Of a DNA stretch of 64,000 nt, positions 1 through 12,161 are shown in pieces. Position numbers and translations under genes: made by a program. The notes beneath the pieces were generated by a model that saw only the letters and a list, made by a program, of their open reading frames with translations, ran no database searches and was not told the DNA's origin. Origin of the DNA: Metellina segmentata (lineage: Eukaryota > Arthropoda > Arachnida > Araneae > Tetragnathidae); NCBI GenBank assembly GCA_947359465.1, contig OX375873.1:44178437-44242436 (forward strand). Direction: 5' to 3'. Each line of letters starts with the position of its first letter. The first letter of the stretch is position 1.

Positions 1-640
1 GCTATTACGTATTCCGACTATTAACTATCAGATATCGATTTGGGATTCCTTTTTTGAAATTTCTATTGGCGACATATTAAAATCGTACTCGAAAAACAAG
101 CCTGACATCACTTCCAGAATACATGCAAGTACGTTCTGCCACAAAGACATTACCGTCACTTAAACATAGCTTGACAGAAAAATGCCGCCAATAACACGTA
201 TTGCTCCAGTGCGATATAAATTCTACTATCTAACCACACCTCGACAGGAAACAGCTATTATAATTAATGCCAGGGTAGAAACCAACAACTTGGGAAATGT
301 GTAAAATATTCAGCATTAGACACCTAACATCTGCTCTCTGAGCCCCGTATGACGTTAGATAACGAGTCCCTCATAAGATACCAATATGTGAAAGGCATTT
401 TCTTTCAAGCTTTCTTCGGCGATACGTGTTTCCTGTAGGTATTCTGAAATTGACGTCAGTTGGCTTTTTCTATACGTTTTCAGCACTTCACCAACAAAAG
501 TTCCAAATAATAAATTCTAAATTGATGTATGACGCCGGGGGTGGGGGGTCAACTTCAGTTAGATTAAACGCCAAACTTTGCCAAAACGGCGGTAAACTAC
601 ATTTCAAGGTAACCCCAATCACAGGAGTATCATTGCAGAG
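1..640. repeat. Dispersed fold-back repeat, cut by window edge
   Basis: Positions about 53-175 match 44075-44197 (shared gaaat.tctattggcga, atcgta.tcgaaaaa and agcttgacagaaaa). Positions about 430-635 match 19540-19710 (shared gattaaacgccaaa and gccaaaacggc, then aggtaacccc). The left part, read on the other strand, aligns with the right part (ggcttgtttttcgagtacg against ggctttttctatacg), so this is probably one element with long, diverged inverted arms. It lies 3' of the kinesin gene. A 116-codon frame at 426-776 falls inside the repeat and is not a gene. Confidence 0.55.
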
Positions 641-1441
641 TATTTTGGCATCAGAAGTAAAATCTTCTCTGACCGACCAGTTTGTTTGCACTGAAATACC
701 TCTCAAGTACTCATTGCTAAGTTTGTATAAAAATTTCAATCTTCCTTTGCACACCTGTTGCTTAACTTTATTATAAATATTCAATTCAAAAGGAAATGGA
801 TCTGGGAGCTTTTTATTTTTAATTAAAGAAATATTCGTTGCAGTACAAAAACTTTCAGTTTTTCCTGGGTCCCTTCTTACCCCGGTACCAGCGACCCCTT
901 ATCTGAGGGCTTAGCATATGCATTCGAAATTGCTTTACATTTCGTCTATTACGCGATTAACAGCAGAAATAGCTTTTTATTGCCTCGTTTATATCATTGA
1001 CAAGTGACGTGGGTCCGTGTTTATGACGTAGTTTTCAATAAAGTGCTCTCAGATAATCTGAAAATTTCGTGGGAATTAGTGTTTCGAGATGATTAAAACG
1101 TGCTCCGACTTGGAATTGTTGCAATCAGGGAACAATTTATGGGCTTTATACTGTGAAGCTGTTTTGTTCAAAAAATTATTTAACATTATTTTCCTCGCGA
1201 AGTGGTGGGATATCTCTTTTTAGCACCTAGTTGGGTTTAAACTCTTCTATTAGAGTTATAGAACATTCGAATACAATTTAAACCCATCAATTTTTGAAAC
1301 TATTCATTTAAGTACAGCAAATCCAGTTTTTATTTCTACTTTGTAGTTTGACTCGACCATATATTCCTCTCTTTTATATAGCATACATTTATTTTCAATA
1401 CAAAATTTTTCAGTGATTCTTAGCATTAATTGAGTCGCTCA
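641..1441. other. AT-rich flank, nothing recognised
   Basis: I see no coding similarity, RNA gene or clear repeat structure in this stretch downstream of the kinesin gene. Confidence 0.5.
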
Positions 1442-2046
1442 GAAGCCAATGCGGTTAAATTCAGAAAAAAATTGATGAAATTAATGTTTATTATACATTG
1501 GTTTTTAAAATGTTTGGTCTATTAATTTGACCAGAAAAGTTTCAAAGGACCTGCAACAAATAAGATATATGTACAGGGTGTGCAAATAGAAACCTAAGAA
1601 ATTTATGTAAAAATATATTGTTTTGTGTTACATCAATTCATGTTGTAATGTATGGAAGTGTTCGTAAATGCAACTTCAGAACTCGTGAAACAGAGGTCAC
1701 ATGACGGATTATTTTCTGGTCTACATTCTTTAAAAAGATTTGCTTACGAAAGCGGCCTCAGTGTTACCAACACATATCGAAAGAAGAAGAAAAATTTGTT
1801 GTTATTTCAAAGTTTATGTAAAAAAATATTGAATAAAAGTGGACTTATTTAAAATGGCTTCTGAAATTATTATACAACATATTCAAAAGCTATAAAAAGC
1901 TTTCTGACAAAAAAAAAAAAAAAGAAAAAAAAAACCCCACGAAACAACGAATCAATACTTTAATAACTAAAAAGAATATTATTTATTCCATTAAAATTTA
2001 CAAAAATGAGAATATATAAAAAAAATGGACTAACCGCATTGGCTTC
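1442..2046. mobile_element. Possible MITE with 16-bp terminal inverted repeats
   Basis: gaagccaatgcggtta at 1442-1457 is repeated exactly in inverted orientation at 2031-2046 (taaccgcattggcttc). The 605-bp interior is AT-rich with A tracts at about 1911-1934. The 8 bp on each side (gtcgctca and gtggctat) agree at only 5 positions, so a target duplication is not established. A pair of perfect 16-mers 600 bp apart is unlikely by chance. Confidence 0.5.
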
Positions 2047-4443
2047 GTGGCTATTATGATTGAATCGAAGGAAAAAAAAAATGTACTAAGATCATTTTAA
2101 ATAATAACATCTCAATGTTTACGTAAAATGTGCTGCGTACGTATATTTCTGTAATCATCGCACAAAGAATCGATTTAGCTCAGCTTGCTTAATAGGCTTG
2201 AAGATTCATTCGATTCGATAGTATATCGTAATGTTGAAATGTGAGTCAACGTTTCTGTTTTGCCATATGTTCATCAACTAAGAACCGAAGAGTAGCTCAA
2301 TTCTGATATGCATGTTGTGTGATTGACATATGCGAGTCTTGTACCCTCATTCTGTTGCATTGGTGTCTGGTAGACGTGTTTATCAGCACACGTACCTTCA
2401 AACAAGTCAAATGTCTCTCGTCGCAATCTACATGTACTTCGACGGATGGTTCACGATGAACGGTTTAATTGTGAATACGATGTAAATTTCTTTCAACAAC
2501 TGCCTGAAGCTCTGTGATAACAGACAGTGCTTCTACTCTTGTTATAGCTTCACTCTTCGTTGCCTCGCGCTCTTATTTCAAAACTGTCGGCCTGCACTCA
2601 CACTCGGCTGCTAAATGCAATAAGAAGAAATCAAATAGTCGGAATCATTCATTGCCACTTCACGCATGCTTAAGAACACGTGATATTAATACATCCCTCA
2701 CGGTCTCGCGCAATTGGTTATCATTCAACTAGTGATAACATCTATAGACTTCAACCACTGCTAAATTCTAGAAAAGTACTGTCGGTGAAACACCATTACA
2801 AAAATTAAGTTACACTATAGTAGTGTGTGTATAGAAAGTAGCGCGTAGTCTAAATCTCAACCATGAAGTACTTTAGGGAAGAGTGGATTTATACTGTCGA
2901 TCGAATTAGCGCTGTTGGTGGTTTTAATTAGCTCCTTACCCTTAACACGAAACAAAGTAATGCAATTTTAGGCTTTAGAATATTAGGTGGTATATCCGAG
3001 GAAAGCACTGTTTTGATAATCTTTGCTATTATAGTTTTTCAGATAGCCGTATACCGTTCTATGTTCAAAACCACGTTCGTCTTGAAATTTTTCAGGAGCA
3101 ATAAAAAACTAGAAAGCAAACTGTATAGACCAGTTATGATATGCGAGGTTTAAAAACGGCTTTGTAGGTTATTTAGATTGAGGAGATTTTAAAACAAGTT
3201 TAATACTCATATTTGTACTAACATTATGTTATAGCCTCAAAAACAAACAAAAGATGGACTTTGACAAAAGATTTTGATAGTAAAACGACGATATAACTTA
3301 TAGTGATGATTCAGAATATATCTGACCAGACTAGATATTCCAGGTCACAAGTAATTTCTTATAACCATCAATTGGGATATCCAACATTTAAATGAAAAGT
3401 AAGTACACACACACGAAATCAACAGGGTAATATCTTTTTGAATGAGTAGTGTGCTATAAAGAGCACCATACAGATGATTTCTATAACTTGATCTGTTTCA
3501 ATTTATTTTCTGTTATTCGAAAATTGCGTGTAAGAGCCTATTTTGTATATTGCCAGGTTTATATTTCCAATTCGAAGAGCTCCTATCAATTTTCTTATTC
3601 CTTTTATGTTTTAATCAACCACCTTCACTTTTATCATATAATTGGATTGAGTAAATTGATATTGGGTCCATCAGTTTTACTTGAACTATTGTTATTAAAT
3701 ATAAGGAAGAAAAGTGTACTGCAGTGAAAGAAAAACTTGTCTATCAGAATCTAAACGAGATGTTTGGGCCCGCAGTTTTTAAAGTGATATAAAAATGTAT
3801 AGCTTTCTAGATTGTGTTTTCGAAATGGATCTGTGGTTTGGAATCCCATGCAAGCCGTATGTCCTAGCCGAATCAGTCTCTTATTAGCACAGGTGACTGT
3901 TTCGTGTCAAACTAAACCGAACTTTTCAACCTTTTGTGAGATGTAGCATAAGTTTGACTTGTGTTATTCGATACCAATACATTTAACTCATCCACCACTC
4001 AATAGATGGCACTACGACCGATAAACATTTGGCAAACGTGGCTGGTCAAATCGAGACCGGCATGCGGCCCAGAACTATTTTCTTTTTTGCACCCCAGGAA
4101 CAGATGCATAAAGTCACGACGAAAATAAAACGTTCAAAGCGAAAAAAAAAAAAGACATGAAGGATGAAAGTTGTCGTCCTCCGAAACAGGTAACAAAATA
4201 TGAAATATTTCGTACGAAAGCTAGAAAATTATATATTTAAATATTACGCACATCACCAAAGGAATATTTAGAAATAATTGACACAAATTAAACCCCTGTT
4301 CCCTTCAAAGTGGATGGATTATTTTTCACAGTTGAATTGATTCTGTTAAAAGCGGAATCGATTCTTTTTCAAAGTGGATTCTTACAACTCTGGCAAATGG
4401 GTTACTATTACTCGTAAAATTGTAACAAAGATAAATATCAAAA
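2047..4443. other. 3' flank of the kinesin gene, no gene seen
   Basis: The start of this region on the minus strand should be the 3' UTR, or an intron if the gene continues. I did not find a clear AATAAA on the minus strand within 400 bp of the stop. A short string at about 2853-2875 (ctcaaccatgaagtact) recurs in inverted form near 55295 and, less well, near 54370. Frames of 60-90 codons here (for example 3449-3727) have no recognisable content. Confidence 0.45.
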
Positions 4444-7400
4444 TTATTGTTGAGTATTTGATTTACCATTGGATCTTCTTCGACCTCTTCGTCCACGTTC
4501 ACCCTTTTCCACAGAATCCTCATTACCCGATTCCTGGCTGGAAGACAGAGGAGTACCTTCGCTGTCCCTCAGCATGCTCTCGTAACCGCTGCTAGTTCCG
4601 GAGAACTGCTGTGTTTTGGCCCCTTTTAAAAGCAGTTCCTTCGCCTCTCTCGGCTCGCTGCTGTTTACGCTGCTCTCACTGCCATGGCCACTGCTGGTCC
4701 TCTGATGGTGGTGGTGGTGATGGTGGCTCACGTGCACATGCGGTACTTTGTGATAGGGCGAGGTCAGTACCCCCGACACGCTGGCATGGCGAACCGCGTG
4801 GTAGTGTTCGCTGTCCGTGAAATCCGTGATCACAGTGTCGCCGCTGTCGACGCACGTACTTGGGGAACTGGTGCTGCGACAGATGCTTTTAGTCCTCTGC
4901 GACTTCCTACTGTCCGGAGTTGATTGCTTCTGCTTGGAGTGGCCCGAGAAGGGCTTGGACTTAGATGAGAACGCCTTGTCCTTCGATTTCGACCCGGAAC
5001 AGCACATCGTAGTCACGCCAGAGGTACTACTGCTAGTTGGACTCGATCGCGTAGGAAGTTTGCACACGTTGTTGCTGACCGTCCTCGAGGTTTTGTTCGT
5101 TCCGTTGAGAACTGTGCCGTTAGTGACGTGGCATTTGTTTGGACTTCGGGTGGAGCCGTTAGGATGCACTCCAGACCGATGTGGCACTTTAGATGTAGAC
5201 GAAGACGTCGAAGAATCTTTGCTCCACAAGGAGGACGACGATGATTGTGTTAGAGGTTGCTGGGAATGTACACTCTGGCCACCATCACCATTTTTTAGTT
5301 TGCTTCGGTGCAGTCTAGATTTAGAACTGATACTGGGAGACTGCCCTACTGTTAGCAGAGTTGGGTCGATATTTTTGTTGATTGTAGTTCTAGAATTGGA
5401 TTTAGATTCTGTACGTTTCGTAGCATCGTTGACATCGGACGATTTTTTATGATCTCTCTTTTCTACAGGTTTTCTGTCAAGCTCTGGAGTCATGTCGGTG
5501 GTAGCTCTTTGAATTTTGGTTGGAATCGTATTTTCTGATGAGCTGAATTTTGCTGATTCCTTTTGAAGATTGCTTGTTGACACAGGCTTATGTATATGAA
5601 AAGAAGAACTTGTTTGTTTCATCGAACTAATGGCCTGTTTTAAATCCTTTTCATCAATGTCAGACCCTTCCACATTGGGTTTAAAATACGATGTATTTGA
5701 ATTTGAATTCGGCTTATATCCACCGATGTTGTTAATAATTGTGACACTTTCAGATCTTTGAGTTTCTAGTTTGCTCACTAAATATAATTTTTCTTGTTCA
5801 TATGTCAGCGGAGGCACTACTTGTGTAGGTTTCAGTGACGAATATTGCTCTAAAAATGGTGGTACTTTTTGTATTTTTCTATAAAAGGCTTCTAGTTTTA
5901 GCCCATTCATGGGTTTTATATTTAGTTTATAATCAAATTTATCAATATCTAAATCTGCTGGTTCACTGTGAGTACTCGTTACTTCTGCCGCGGACAAATC
6001 TTCTATGCTTGAATCTCGACTTCTATCTAACATTTCTGGCATCGTGTAACGTGATCCAGAGGATGACAGTCTACTTACAGGGCAGGTTTTAAATATTGAT
6101 TCGACTTTAGTTTGACTTCTGTGCCTAGTTAATGGTTGAATTAAATCTCTTAATTTAGATATCCTTTCTAGTTTATCATTAATTTCACTATTTGTCTCGC
6201 AGCCCATGTCATCAATAGTTCGTCGTTGTTTTTGTTGCTGCTGTTCTTTAATTCGCTGAAACATATTTCCGTACAGAAGACGCCATGTTACTGCACCTCT
6301 ATCACGGAATCCTTCTCGTGTGTCTGGAACACTAATACTGTCCAAATCCACACTGACTGAACGCGAATCCGTAAACGACGAGGGCAGATTGAGGTCTTCT
6401 TCACTTAAGATCCTGAGAGGATGCTCATTGCTATCACAGCTACTTTGGTCCACTTCGGGTAAAGGATTTTCCGAAGATTTACGCCGTCGCTGCATCCAAT
6501 ATTCAGCAAGAATGTCTTCCTCCGTTACCTGAAGGCATGAATCAACCATTGGAACTGCTTCTTCAGGCTCAAAAACTTCTATAGTTTCAGCGTAGTCTTG
6601 TGCTAACCCATCTTGTAAAGTACTAGTAGATATTGATGACCGCAAAGCTTGATTCTGAACATCACTCTGAGCAATCTGTAAGATATGCATATCTGAATCG
6701 TATCCACTGGCTTCTGCATTCTCTTCATTGTCTGTCTCGTCCACGTCTGCTGAATTGCTTGCACTGTCTGCGTCATTTTCCAACAGTTCTACTTCTTGCG
6801 GACTTGAGCTGATTTTAGTGGATGATGCGACTCTTAGCATCTCGCTTTTAGAAACATCAGATCCATAACCATTCGTCCTTTTGTCTTTTGAACTCGATGT
6901 TTCTTCCTTACCCGATGATGTATTGGAAGCATCCGTGGTGTTTTTCTGAATCTCGCTGCTTGCGTTGCTCTTCTCAGCGTTGTTCGACGGGTAATCGATC
7001 CAGACCTCGTTATTTTTCTTTTTCGCGTTCTGTATTTGGCGAGAATGTTCCTCAATCCACCTTTGAATCATGTCTTGCTTGTGGTGGTCCATAAAGCCGT
7101 AGATATTTGGCGGACCGTCCACCCACTGCTCTTTTTGGAGCTGATGAAGCGTTTTTGAATCGAATTTCGGCTTGACGAATCGAGGACCATCGATCCAAGT
7201 CTCGTCACTTTGCATCTTCGTAGTTTTAACTGCCCCTTGCCCTTTGCCCCCTGATACAGATTGCTCTACACTAGTCCCTTGATCCTGTTTCATTTGGGAG
7301 GTTCTGTGTTTGGTCTTTCTTTGTGTGTGAAGGGGGCTGTTTTGCGCAGACTTAACGCCATGAGCACCCTCCGAACTCAAAGTCTGAGTGCTTGCGGGTT

Positions 7401-7869
7401 GATGCCGAGAAGCAAGTGGGGAACTCTTGGCAGTCGTCTGAGTCTTGTCCCCCTTGTTCGTTTTGCTGGATGACGAGTGGTGAGGAGCGCTCGCGTCTGT
7501 TGTTGATGTATGAGAAGGGGTGGACGACTTGTCCTCCGATTTCCGTTGGTCGTCAGCATTAGTTTGTCCTTTGCTCACAGAGTTCCGTCGCTTCCTCTCA
7601 AGCGTTGACATCGGATCTGAAGATTTATTTTGCAGCAGTTTTGGTTTAGGAACTATGGGTAGTGAAGGTGGCGGACCTTCGTTGTCTGTGAAGTCTCTCT
7701 CATTGTGAGTGAGGTTCCCGACATATATGACTGTGTCGCAAGACTGTTCGCTGCTTGACGTGTAATCAGGATCGCTTCCTCCCGATTTGACGTTGTCCTC
7801 AGCATGCATGCGAACATATGGACGGACACATCCTTTCTCGTCTGTGCTTTCCATAGGCACATTCGGGTA
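4444..7869 (-). CDS. KIF26: KIF26-like kinesin, giant tail exon with stop codon
   Basis: This 3426-bp exon encodes residues 251-1391, the non-motor tail. The acceptor is ccttttatttgtag (AG at 7870-7871), so translation enters at YPNVPMEST rather than at an internal start. The first part holds [20 protein letters not shown] followed by DFTDNEGPP (about 7665-7776), which is strongly conserved in vertebrate KIF26A/B. Next come W-[IV]-D-[GY]-P motifs at about 7177-7200, 7105-7128 and 6988-7006, with MIQRWIEEH between the last two. The middle is low-complexity, rich in Ser, Thr and Asp/Glu, with a Gln-rich patch (about 6228-6263). Near the end are seven consecutive histidines (about 4705-4725) and [19 protein letters not shown], matching the KIF26 block SSGYESM.RDSE. 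The frame closes with TAA at 4444-4446. Vertebrate KIF26 continues well past SSGYESM, so this end may be an intron read-through. The tail is probably a regulatory scaffold in the cytoplasm; that role is inferred from the family. Confidence 0.92.
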   Translation of the reverse strand, partial: YPNVPMESTDEKGCVRPYVRMHAEDNVKSGGSDPDYTSSSEQSCDTVIYVGNLTHNERDFTDNEGPPPSLPIVPKPKLLQNKSSDPMSTLERKRRNSVSKGQTNADDQRKSEDKSSTPSHTSTTDASAPHHSSSSKTNKGDKTQTTAKSSPLASRHQPASTQTLSSEGAHGVKSAQNSPLHTQRKTKHRTSQMKQDQGTSVEQSVSGGKGQGAVKTTKMQSDETWIDGPRFVKPKFDSKTLHQLQKEQWVDGPPNIYGFMDHHKQDMIQRWIEEHSRQIQNAKKKNNEVWIDYPSNNAEKSNASSEIQKNTTDASNTSSGKEETSSSKDKRTNGYGSDVSKSEMLRVASSTKISSSPQEVELLENDADSASNSADVDETDNEENAEASGYDSDMHILQIAQSDVQNQALRSSISTSTLQDGLAQDYAETIEVFEPEEAVPMVDSCLQVTEEDILAEYWMQRRRKSSENPLPEVDQSSCDSNEHPLRILSEEDLNLPSSFTDSRSVSVDLDSISVPDTREGFRDRGAVTWRLLYGNMFQRIKEQQQQKQRRTIDDMGCETNSEINDKLERISKLRDLIQPLTRHRSQTKVESIFKTCPVSRLSSSGSRYTMPEMLDRSRDSSIEDLSAAEVTSTHSEPADLDIDKFDYKLNIKPMNGLKLEAFYRKIQKVPPFLEQYSSLKPTQVVPPLTYEQEKLYLVSKLETQRSESVTIINNIGGYKPNSNSNTSYFKPNVEGSDIDEKDLKQAISSMKQTSSSFHIHKPVSTSNLQKESAKFSSSENTIPTKIQRATTDMTPELDRKPVEKRDHKKSSDVNDATKRTESKSNSRTTINKNIDPTLLTVGQSPSISSKSRLHRSKLKNGDGGQSVHSQQPLTQSSSSSLWSKDSSTSSSTSKVPHRSGVHPNGSTRSPNKCHVTNGTVLNGTNKTSRTVSNNVCKLPTRSSPTSSSTSGVTTMCCSGSKSKDKAFSSKSKPFSGHSKQKQSTPDSRKSQRTKSICRSTSSPSTCVDSGDTVITDFTDSEHYHAVRHASVSGVLTSPYHKVPHVHVSHHHHHHHQRTSSGHGSESSVNSSEPREAKELLLKGAKTQQFSGTSSGYESMLRDSEGTPLSSSQESGNEDSVEKGERGRRGRRRSNGKSNTQQ

Positions 7870-8718
7870 CTACAAATAAAAGGAGACACAATTATTACAA
7901 TATTTAGAACATTCCTATTATATCTCATAAATGTAAATTATTTTCATAAATAATAAAATTTAGTGATGTTTTACATTAAGTTCGTCTAGATGTAATTTTA
8001 AAAATTAATCGTGTGGTTAAGAATAATTCAGACTGCAAATGGTAACTACTGATTTGAAGTTTTAGCTTTATTCCTCAAGTAATGAAATTAGAATAGTTGA
8101 ATAGGAATAATTTAAAACTTTAAATAAATAAAAAAACTTGAAGCGTCAGGTATGAATGAATTATGTGATTGGACATACTGTTTCCTTCTTTTCCTTTTCA
8201 TTTCATAACTTATCCATATTTATTCCAAAATATGTTTGTTAGGATAGAAATGTATTTAATAAACGAAATATATTGCTTTCTTTTATTTCGACAACGAATA
8301 AAAGCAAGGAAAGAAATTACAACAGTGATAAAAATAAATTTGTTCCTTATAGCTTTGAATTCCGAAAAGAAATTCAAGACTACAACCCACAATTTGAAGA
8401 CAATTACATATTTTAAGTATTTTATCTTTTCACTAAGAAGCATTGGCCGTACTCATATCCTCGAAATTTTGAGGGAAACGAGTGTTAAAACTTAGAAAAA
8501 CTAAGCAATGGAATAGATATGAACTTAAAATGACTATTTTACCAAGTTACCACACTTATAGTTTTGAAATTATAAATGTATTTCACTTTAAAATTGAAAA
8601 TAAAATGATCACTTGAATCATTTCATTCATAACCACTCTAAAATGCTGCAATCACATTAAAATATAAAATTTATAAAACGATAAATATCTATATTAATTT
8701 TGTAATCTCACTCATATT
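7870..8718. other. Start of kinesin intron, AT-rich, nothing recognised
   Basis: This is intronic sequence directly 5' of the giant exon on the minus strand, with its polypyrimidine tract at the exon boundary. The overlapping frames on both strands at 8169-8495 are AT-rich chance frames. Confidence 0.6.
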
Positions 8719-8935
8719 TGAGGCGTTGAGCGCCAGAACGGACCATCCAACAATTTTTTATTTTACTATGTGAAGTCTGTTTCTACACCCCGTTTGGTTA
8801 AAACCATTCACGCAACATATAAACCACATTTGGTCATTTCTGTCGTGAAAGGTTTTAACCAAACGGGGTAAAAACAGACTTCACCTTGTAAAATAAAAAA
8901 TTGTGGGACGGTAAGTTCTGGCTCTCAACGCCTCA
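8719..8935. mobile_element. Palindromic MITE, 217 bp
   Basis: The termini are tgaggcgttgag at 8719 and ctcaacgcctca ending at 8935. The arms pair over most of their length: the left arm (tgaagtctgtttctacaccc, cgtttggttaaaacc) is repeated inverted on the right (ggttttaaccaaacg, gggtaaaaacagacttca). Only about 50 bp in the centre is unpaired. No coding capacity and no certain target duplication. Its superfamily is not clear to me. Confidence 0.8.
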
Positions 8936-9121
8936 TTTGAACTCACTGAATTTAAAAGCTGTCTATCGTAAATTTTCACATAGAGACGTACTAAGTCTAA
9001 AGTGCGTACTTGTGTTGCATTTGATTGATTTAAAATAAGCCTATAAGGTATTCGTGTGAAACTTATGAAGTTTTTAATCACCATATTCATGCATTATGGT
9101 TTTTTGGGTTTAATGGTACAA

Positions 9122-10214
9122 CTAGGATAAATGGCCCGTCATACGACGGGTGCCTGCACATTTCCATTTTTGGAACAGGAGAGCGTCGCTGCCTTTCACG
9201 GGTCTGCAGAATTAAACTTTAAGAAGTTGCTCAACATTTTTATCGGAATTTTTGCTTAATGTCATGGCTAATAACGTGGCACACAACAAAAAATGTTTGT
9301 CATATATTTCTCTCACTAGGTTAAATGGCTCATCATACGACGGGTGCATAACAAAATTTATTTATTTGGTCAAGCTTTATTTATATATTTTTTAAAACCT
9401 GACGGTACGTGATCACTGGCTGTGTATAAACCCTTTATCACCACTATCTGTAAATTTGCCTTGCTTTCTCATGGTGTTTTTTGAGCAATATACAGGTAAA
9501 ACAATATTATAGAAAATCTTAATTTTTGATCAACACTGGTAAAACAATGGGCTGCGTAACGGCAATCGTTTTATGCGCAATGTTATTTCCATGGCGATTT
9601 CGAATGTAATGATTTTTGATATTTCGTATCTCGTTTTGCTCGTGACATCACACAACCAATCAAAACAGCTTAAAACTCCGCCTATTTGTGACGTCACACA
9701 ACTAATCAAAACTTTAAAAACCACGGAAACACAGGAGAACCAAGCGATCTAGGCCCTAGGCCCGGTGCACACATCCGGTTTTTCAACGTGCGGCGCCGCT
9801 GCCGCAACGCAAGTGCGGTCTGAGATACATTAGATCCTATGGAGCAGTGCACACATGCCTCCAGCGCCGCTGGGGCGACGCAAGTCCAATTTGCATGCGA
9901 TTTGTACCGCAGTTCCCCACGGTGCCCACGGTCGCCGCACATGTCTCTGTTATGAAGTACCTTGTTTTCACAAACAAATGGAATATAAATAATGATTAAT
10001 AAATGGTTGTATCCAGTAACGTCTATTTTGTTTCAAAACATACTTTTTTTACACCAAGTAAGCGAAATAAACACGTTTTCTTCGATAGAATATTTGTCGC
10101 AAATGGCGCGAAATAAATTCGTGCGTCATTTCACGGTTATGTGTGCATAGTTGGGCTTCGGTGCCGCCGCACGTTGAAAAACCGGATGTGTGCACCGGGC
10201 ATTATATAATAAGA
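9122..10214 (-). mobile_element. Non-autonomous Helitron with tandem 3' ends, hosting a nested MITE
   Basis: Read on the minus strand, the element starts TCTTATTATATAATG (10214 downward) and ends with a hairpin cccgtcgtatgacggg, a 10-nt spacer and CTAG (9125-9122). It sits between A and T (plus-strand a at 9121, t at 10215), the dinucleotide Helitrons use. A second hairpin-plus-CTAG lies inside at 9316-9319, so there are two 3' termini about 194 bp apart. The interior matches the Helitron at 27296-27727 (shared gacggtacgtgat-like, ttttttgagcaat and gacgtcacacaac blocks). A 440-bp MITE interrupts it near its 5' end. No Rep/helicase coding is present. Confidence 0.78.
9757..10199 (+). mobile_element. 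MITE with TAGGCCCGGTGCACACATCC termini, nested in Helitron
   Basis: The inverted ends are cccggtgcacacatccggtt at the left and aaccggatgtgtgcaccggg at the right, followed inside by cgtgcggc and gccgcacg. The comparison with 27296-27727 shows it is an insertion: the Helitron sequence on either side is contiguous in the uninterrupted copy. A second copy in the opposite orientation is at 49011-49459. GC-rich ends around an AT-rich centre suggest a PIF/Harbinger-like or similar cut-and-paste family, but the target duplication is not readable and the family is uncertain. Confidence 0.8.
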
Positions 10215-12161
10215 TGGATATATTTGGCAAACTGTGCCCAAACCTTCAAATTAATGGATCAATACAAACACACAAGGTATGCTTTATTGACGAGCCAGAT
10301 AGCAATAAGACCTGAGACACCTACGTCTCGCAGGTTACTAGTACAGTGAACACCACGACGATCCCTCATTATGATGATAGAATTTAATAAAATACGTCTA
10401 ACATTTATTTTTCCCGTTTCAAATCTATACGAAAGAGAAATCTAAACTATCGCCACATTAAACATATCATATCCAACTCCGAATTACTTCATTCAACAAG
10501 GCTCGATTGCTCCAGCAAAACATTTTACAAGGTTTCAAAAATATAAAGCACGCCTTAAAAATCCCCGCCATTTCAGACATCCTCCAAGTCTCGCCCCGTG
10601 CCACTTTTCTGCCCTATCTACTCTCATTACTATTTCAGGAAATCCGGGTACGAACGTCGCATTAACTTTTATTACGTTCGATATCATAACGAATCGCTGG
10701 TTTACCACTAATGGAAATGATAGCGCACTCCCCTGCCCGATTACCGCAAAGATGGTTCGACTTTGCTGTGAATAAATTACTTCAGCCAGTCATTTCCTTG
10801 AGCTGAGGCGTTAATTAAATACAGTCCAAATATCGCCGCTCTGATGATCTATAGACACTCGCCGACGTGGTCGGTTCGCAGATAAACGAAGCATATTTTA
10901 TGCATGGCGAAGATAGCCGTTTGTTTTAATCAGGAGCGACGGAAGTCGTGTTGTTGGGAACAGATTCCGACGCGATGTCTTGATACATCATCATTACGAT
11001 CAATGGAATTGGAGGAAATTCGTTACTCCGGCCGGGACATTAAATCGAGAGTAAATATACGAGATGGATGGCTCTTGCGGATTAGCGGTGACCTGTGATG
11101 AAAATGAATGTTGCACTTTGAAGTCGGGGGATGCGTGGGAAGACTTATCGAATTTGGGAGACAGATGAGGATTTTTCCTTAAGTGGAGTTTCAATGACCG
11201 CTCACGTATCGCAGGAGACAGGTGGGGCGGGCTTCTTTAAAGACGCGAGCTTTTGCTGTCGGGGAAAGTGGCGGAAAGAGGTAAGTCTTGTCATGTGCAA
11301 CCCAAATACAGGATGCCTATCTCAAGCGAGTGCTTCTGTGTTTTCTCATGCTGTGGAAGTTTTAAGACTTGTTTATAAGACTCATTAATTCCCACGACGC
11401 AGAATCATTCCGAGGGTTTGAATGACTGGTTGCTTGGCGTAGCTTGGCCAAATATGACGTCATAAAAACCCCAAACAACCGCATAAAAGACTGAGCTGTC
11501 TACTATTTCTGAGACCGCTTTTCTTATTTAATGGGCTTTAAATTCGTGCCTCTACTAGACGGCAAGAAGAGAAATGTGGATATCCCCTTATAGATCTGAA
11601 CTTTAGTTATCGGGGAAAGTAGCGCAAAGAGTTATGAGTGTTTTAAAGTATTTGGTCATTCTCACACAAATTCAGGATGCTAATTTAGACTAATTGCTTT
11701 TGTATTTTCCCATGCCATGGAAGTTATACGACTTATTTATTAGATCCCATACTACATAATTCTTACCAAGGCCGATCATTTAAAAGATTAAAAAGTTGTC
11801 TGCTAATGCTCAAAACACATTTCCCAACGAAGGGATTCAAACTCATGCCTCTACTGGACAGCAGAAAGATAAATTGATGTCCTTCTTCTGGCATAGGATA
11901 CAAAATGCTACAGAATAGTAATTCCCATATTAATATGCTAGAATGAAGTGATAAAATAACTTGAGTACTGTAATAAATTGATTCTCCTAAACGCCTAACG
12001 GATACTCATTCTTTTGAAAATCTATAATTTAAATTGATAAATCCTGCAGATAACTAGTACTAAACGTACAACTTACTAACGCTTAAGTTTTGCTGCTAAC
12101 GCAACTTTTGTACTCTGTCAGGCTTGTGACACTGATTCCGAAGCTTTAGAGCAGCTTCCAC
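10215..12161. other. Kinesin intron; diverged 300-350-bp duplication
   Basis: Two neighbouring segments, about 11235-11575 and 11590-11890, share tcggggaaagt.gcg.aaag, then caggatgc, a tgc.tttgtattttc-like block, atgc.atggaagtt and tgcctctactg.ac. The spacing between matching blocks falls from about 350 to 300 bp, so the copies have diverged by indels. Nothing coding was recognised in either, and the rest of the stretch shows no feature. Confidence 0.5.

Noticed and set aside
426..784. Overlapping frames of 116 and 98 codons on opposite strands
   Set aside because: They lie in a dispersed repeat that also occurs at 19440-19715 without an open frame.
1572..1600. acagggtgtgcaaatag as a mariner end
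   Set aside because: A single string with no partner end, no TA-bounded element and no transposase nearby.
4611..5452. Plus-strand frames up to 211 codons (for example 4817-5452) opposite the kinesin tail
   Set aside because: They are mirror frames of a long, GC-richer coding exon with strong KIF26 similarity on the minus strand. They have no recognisable domain of their own.
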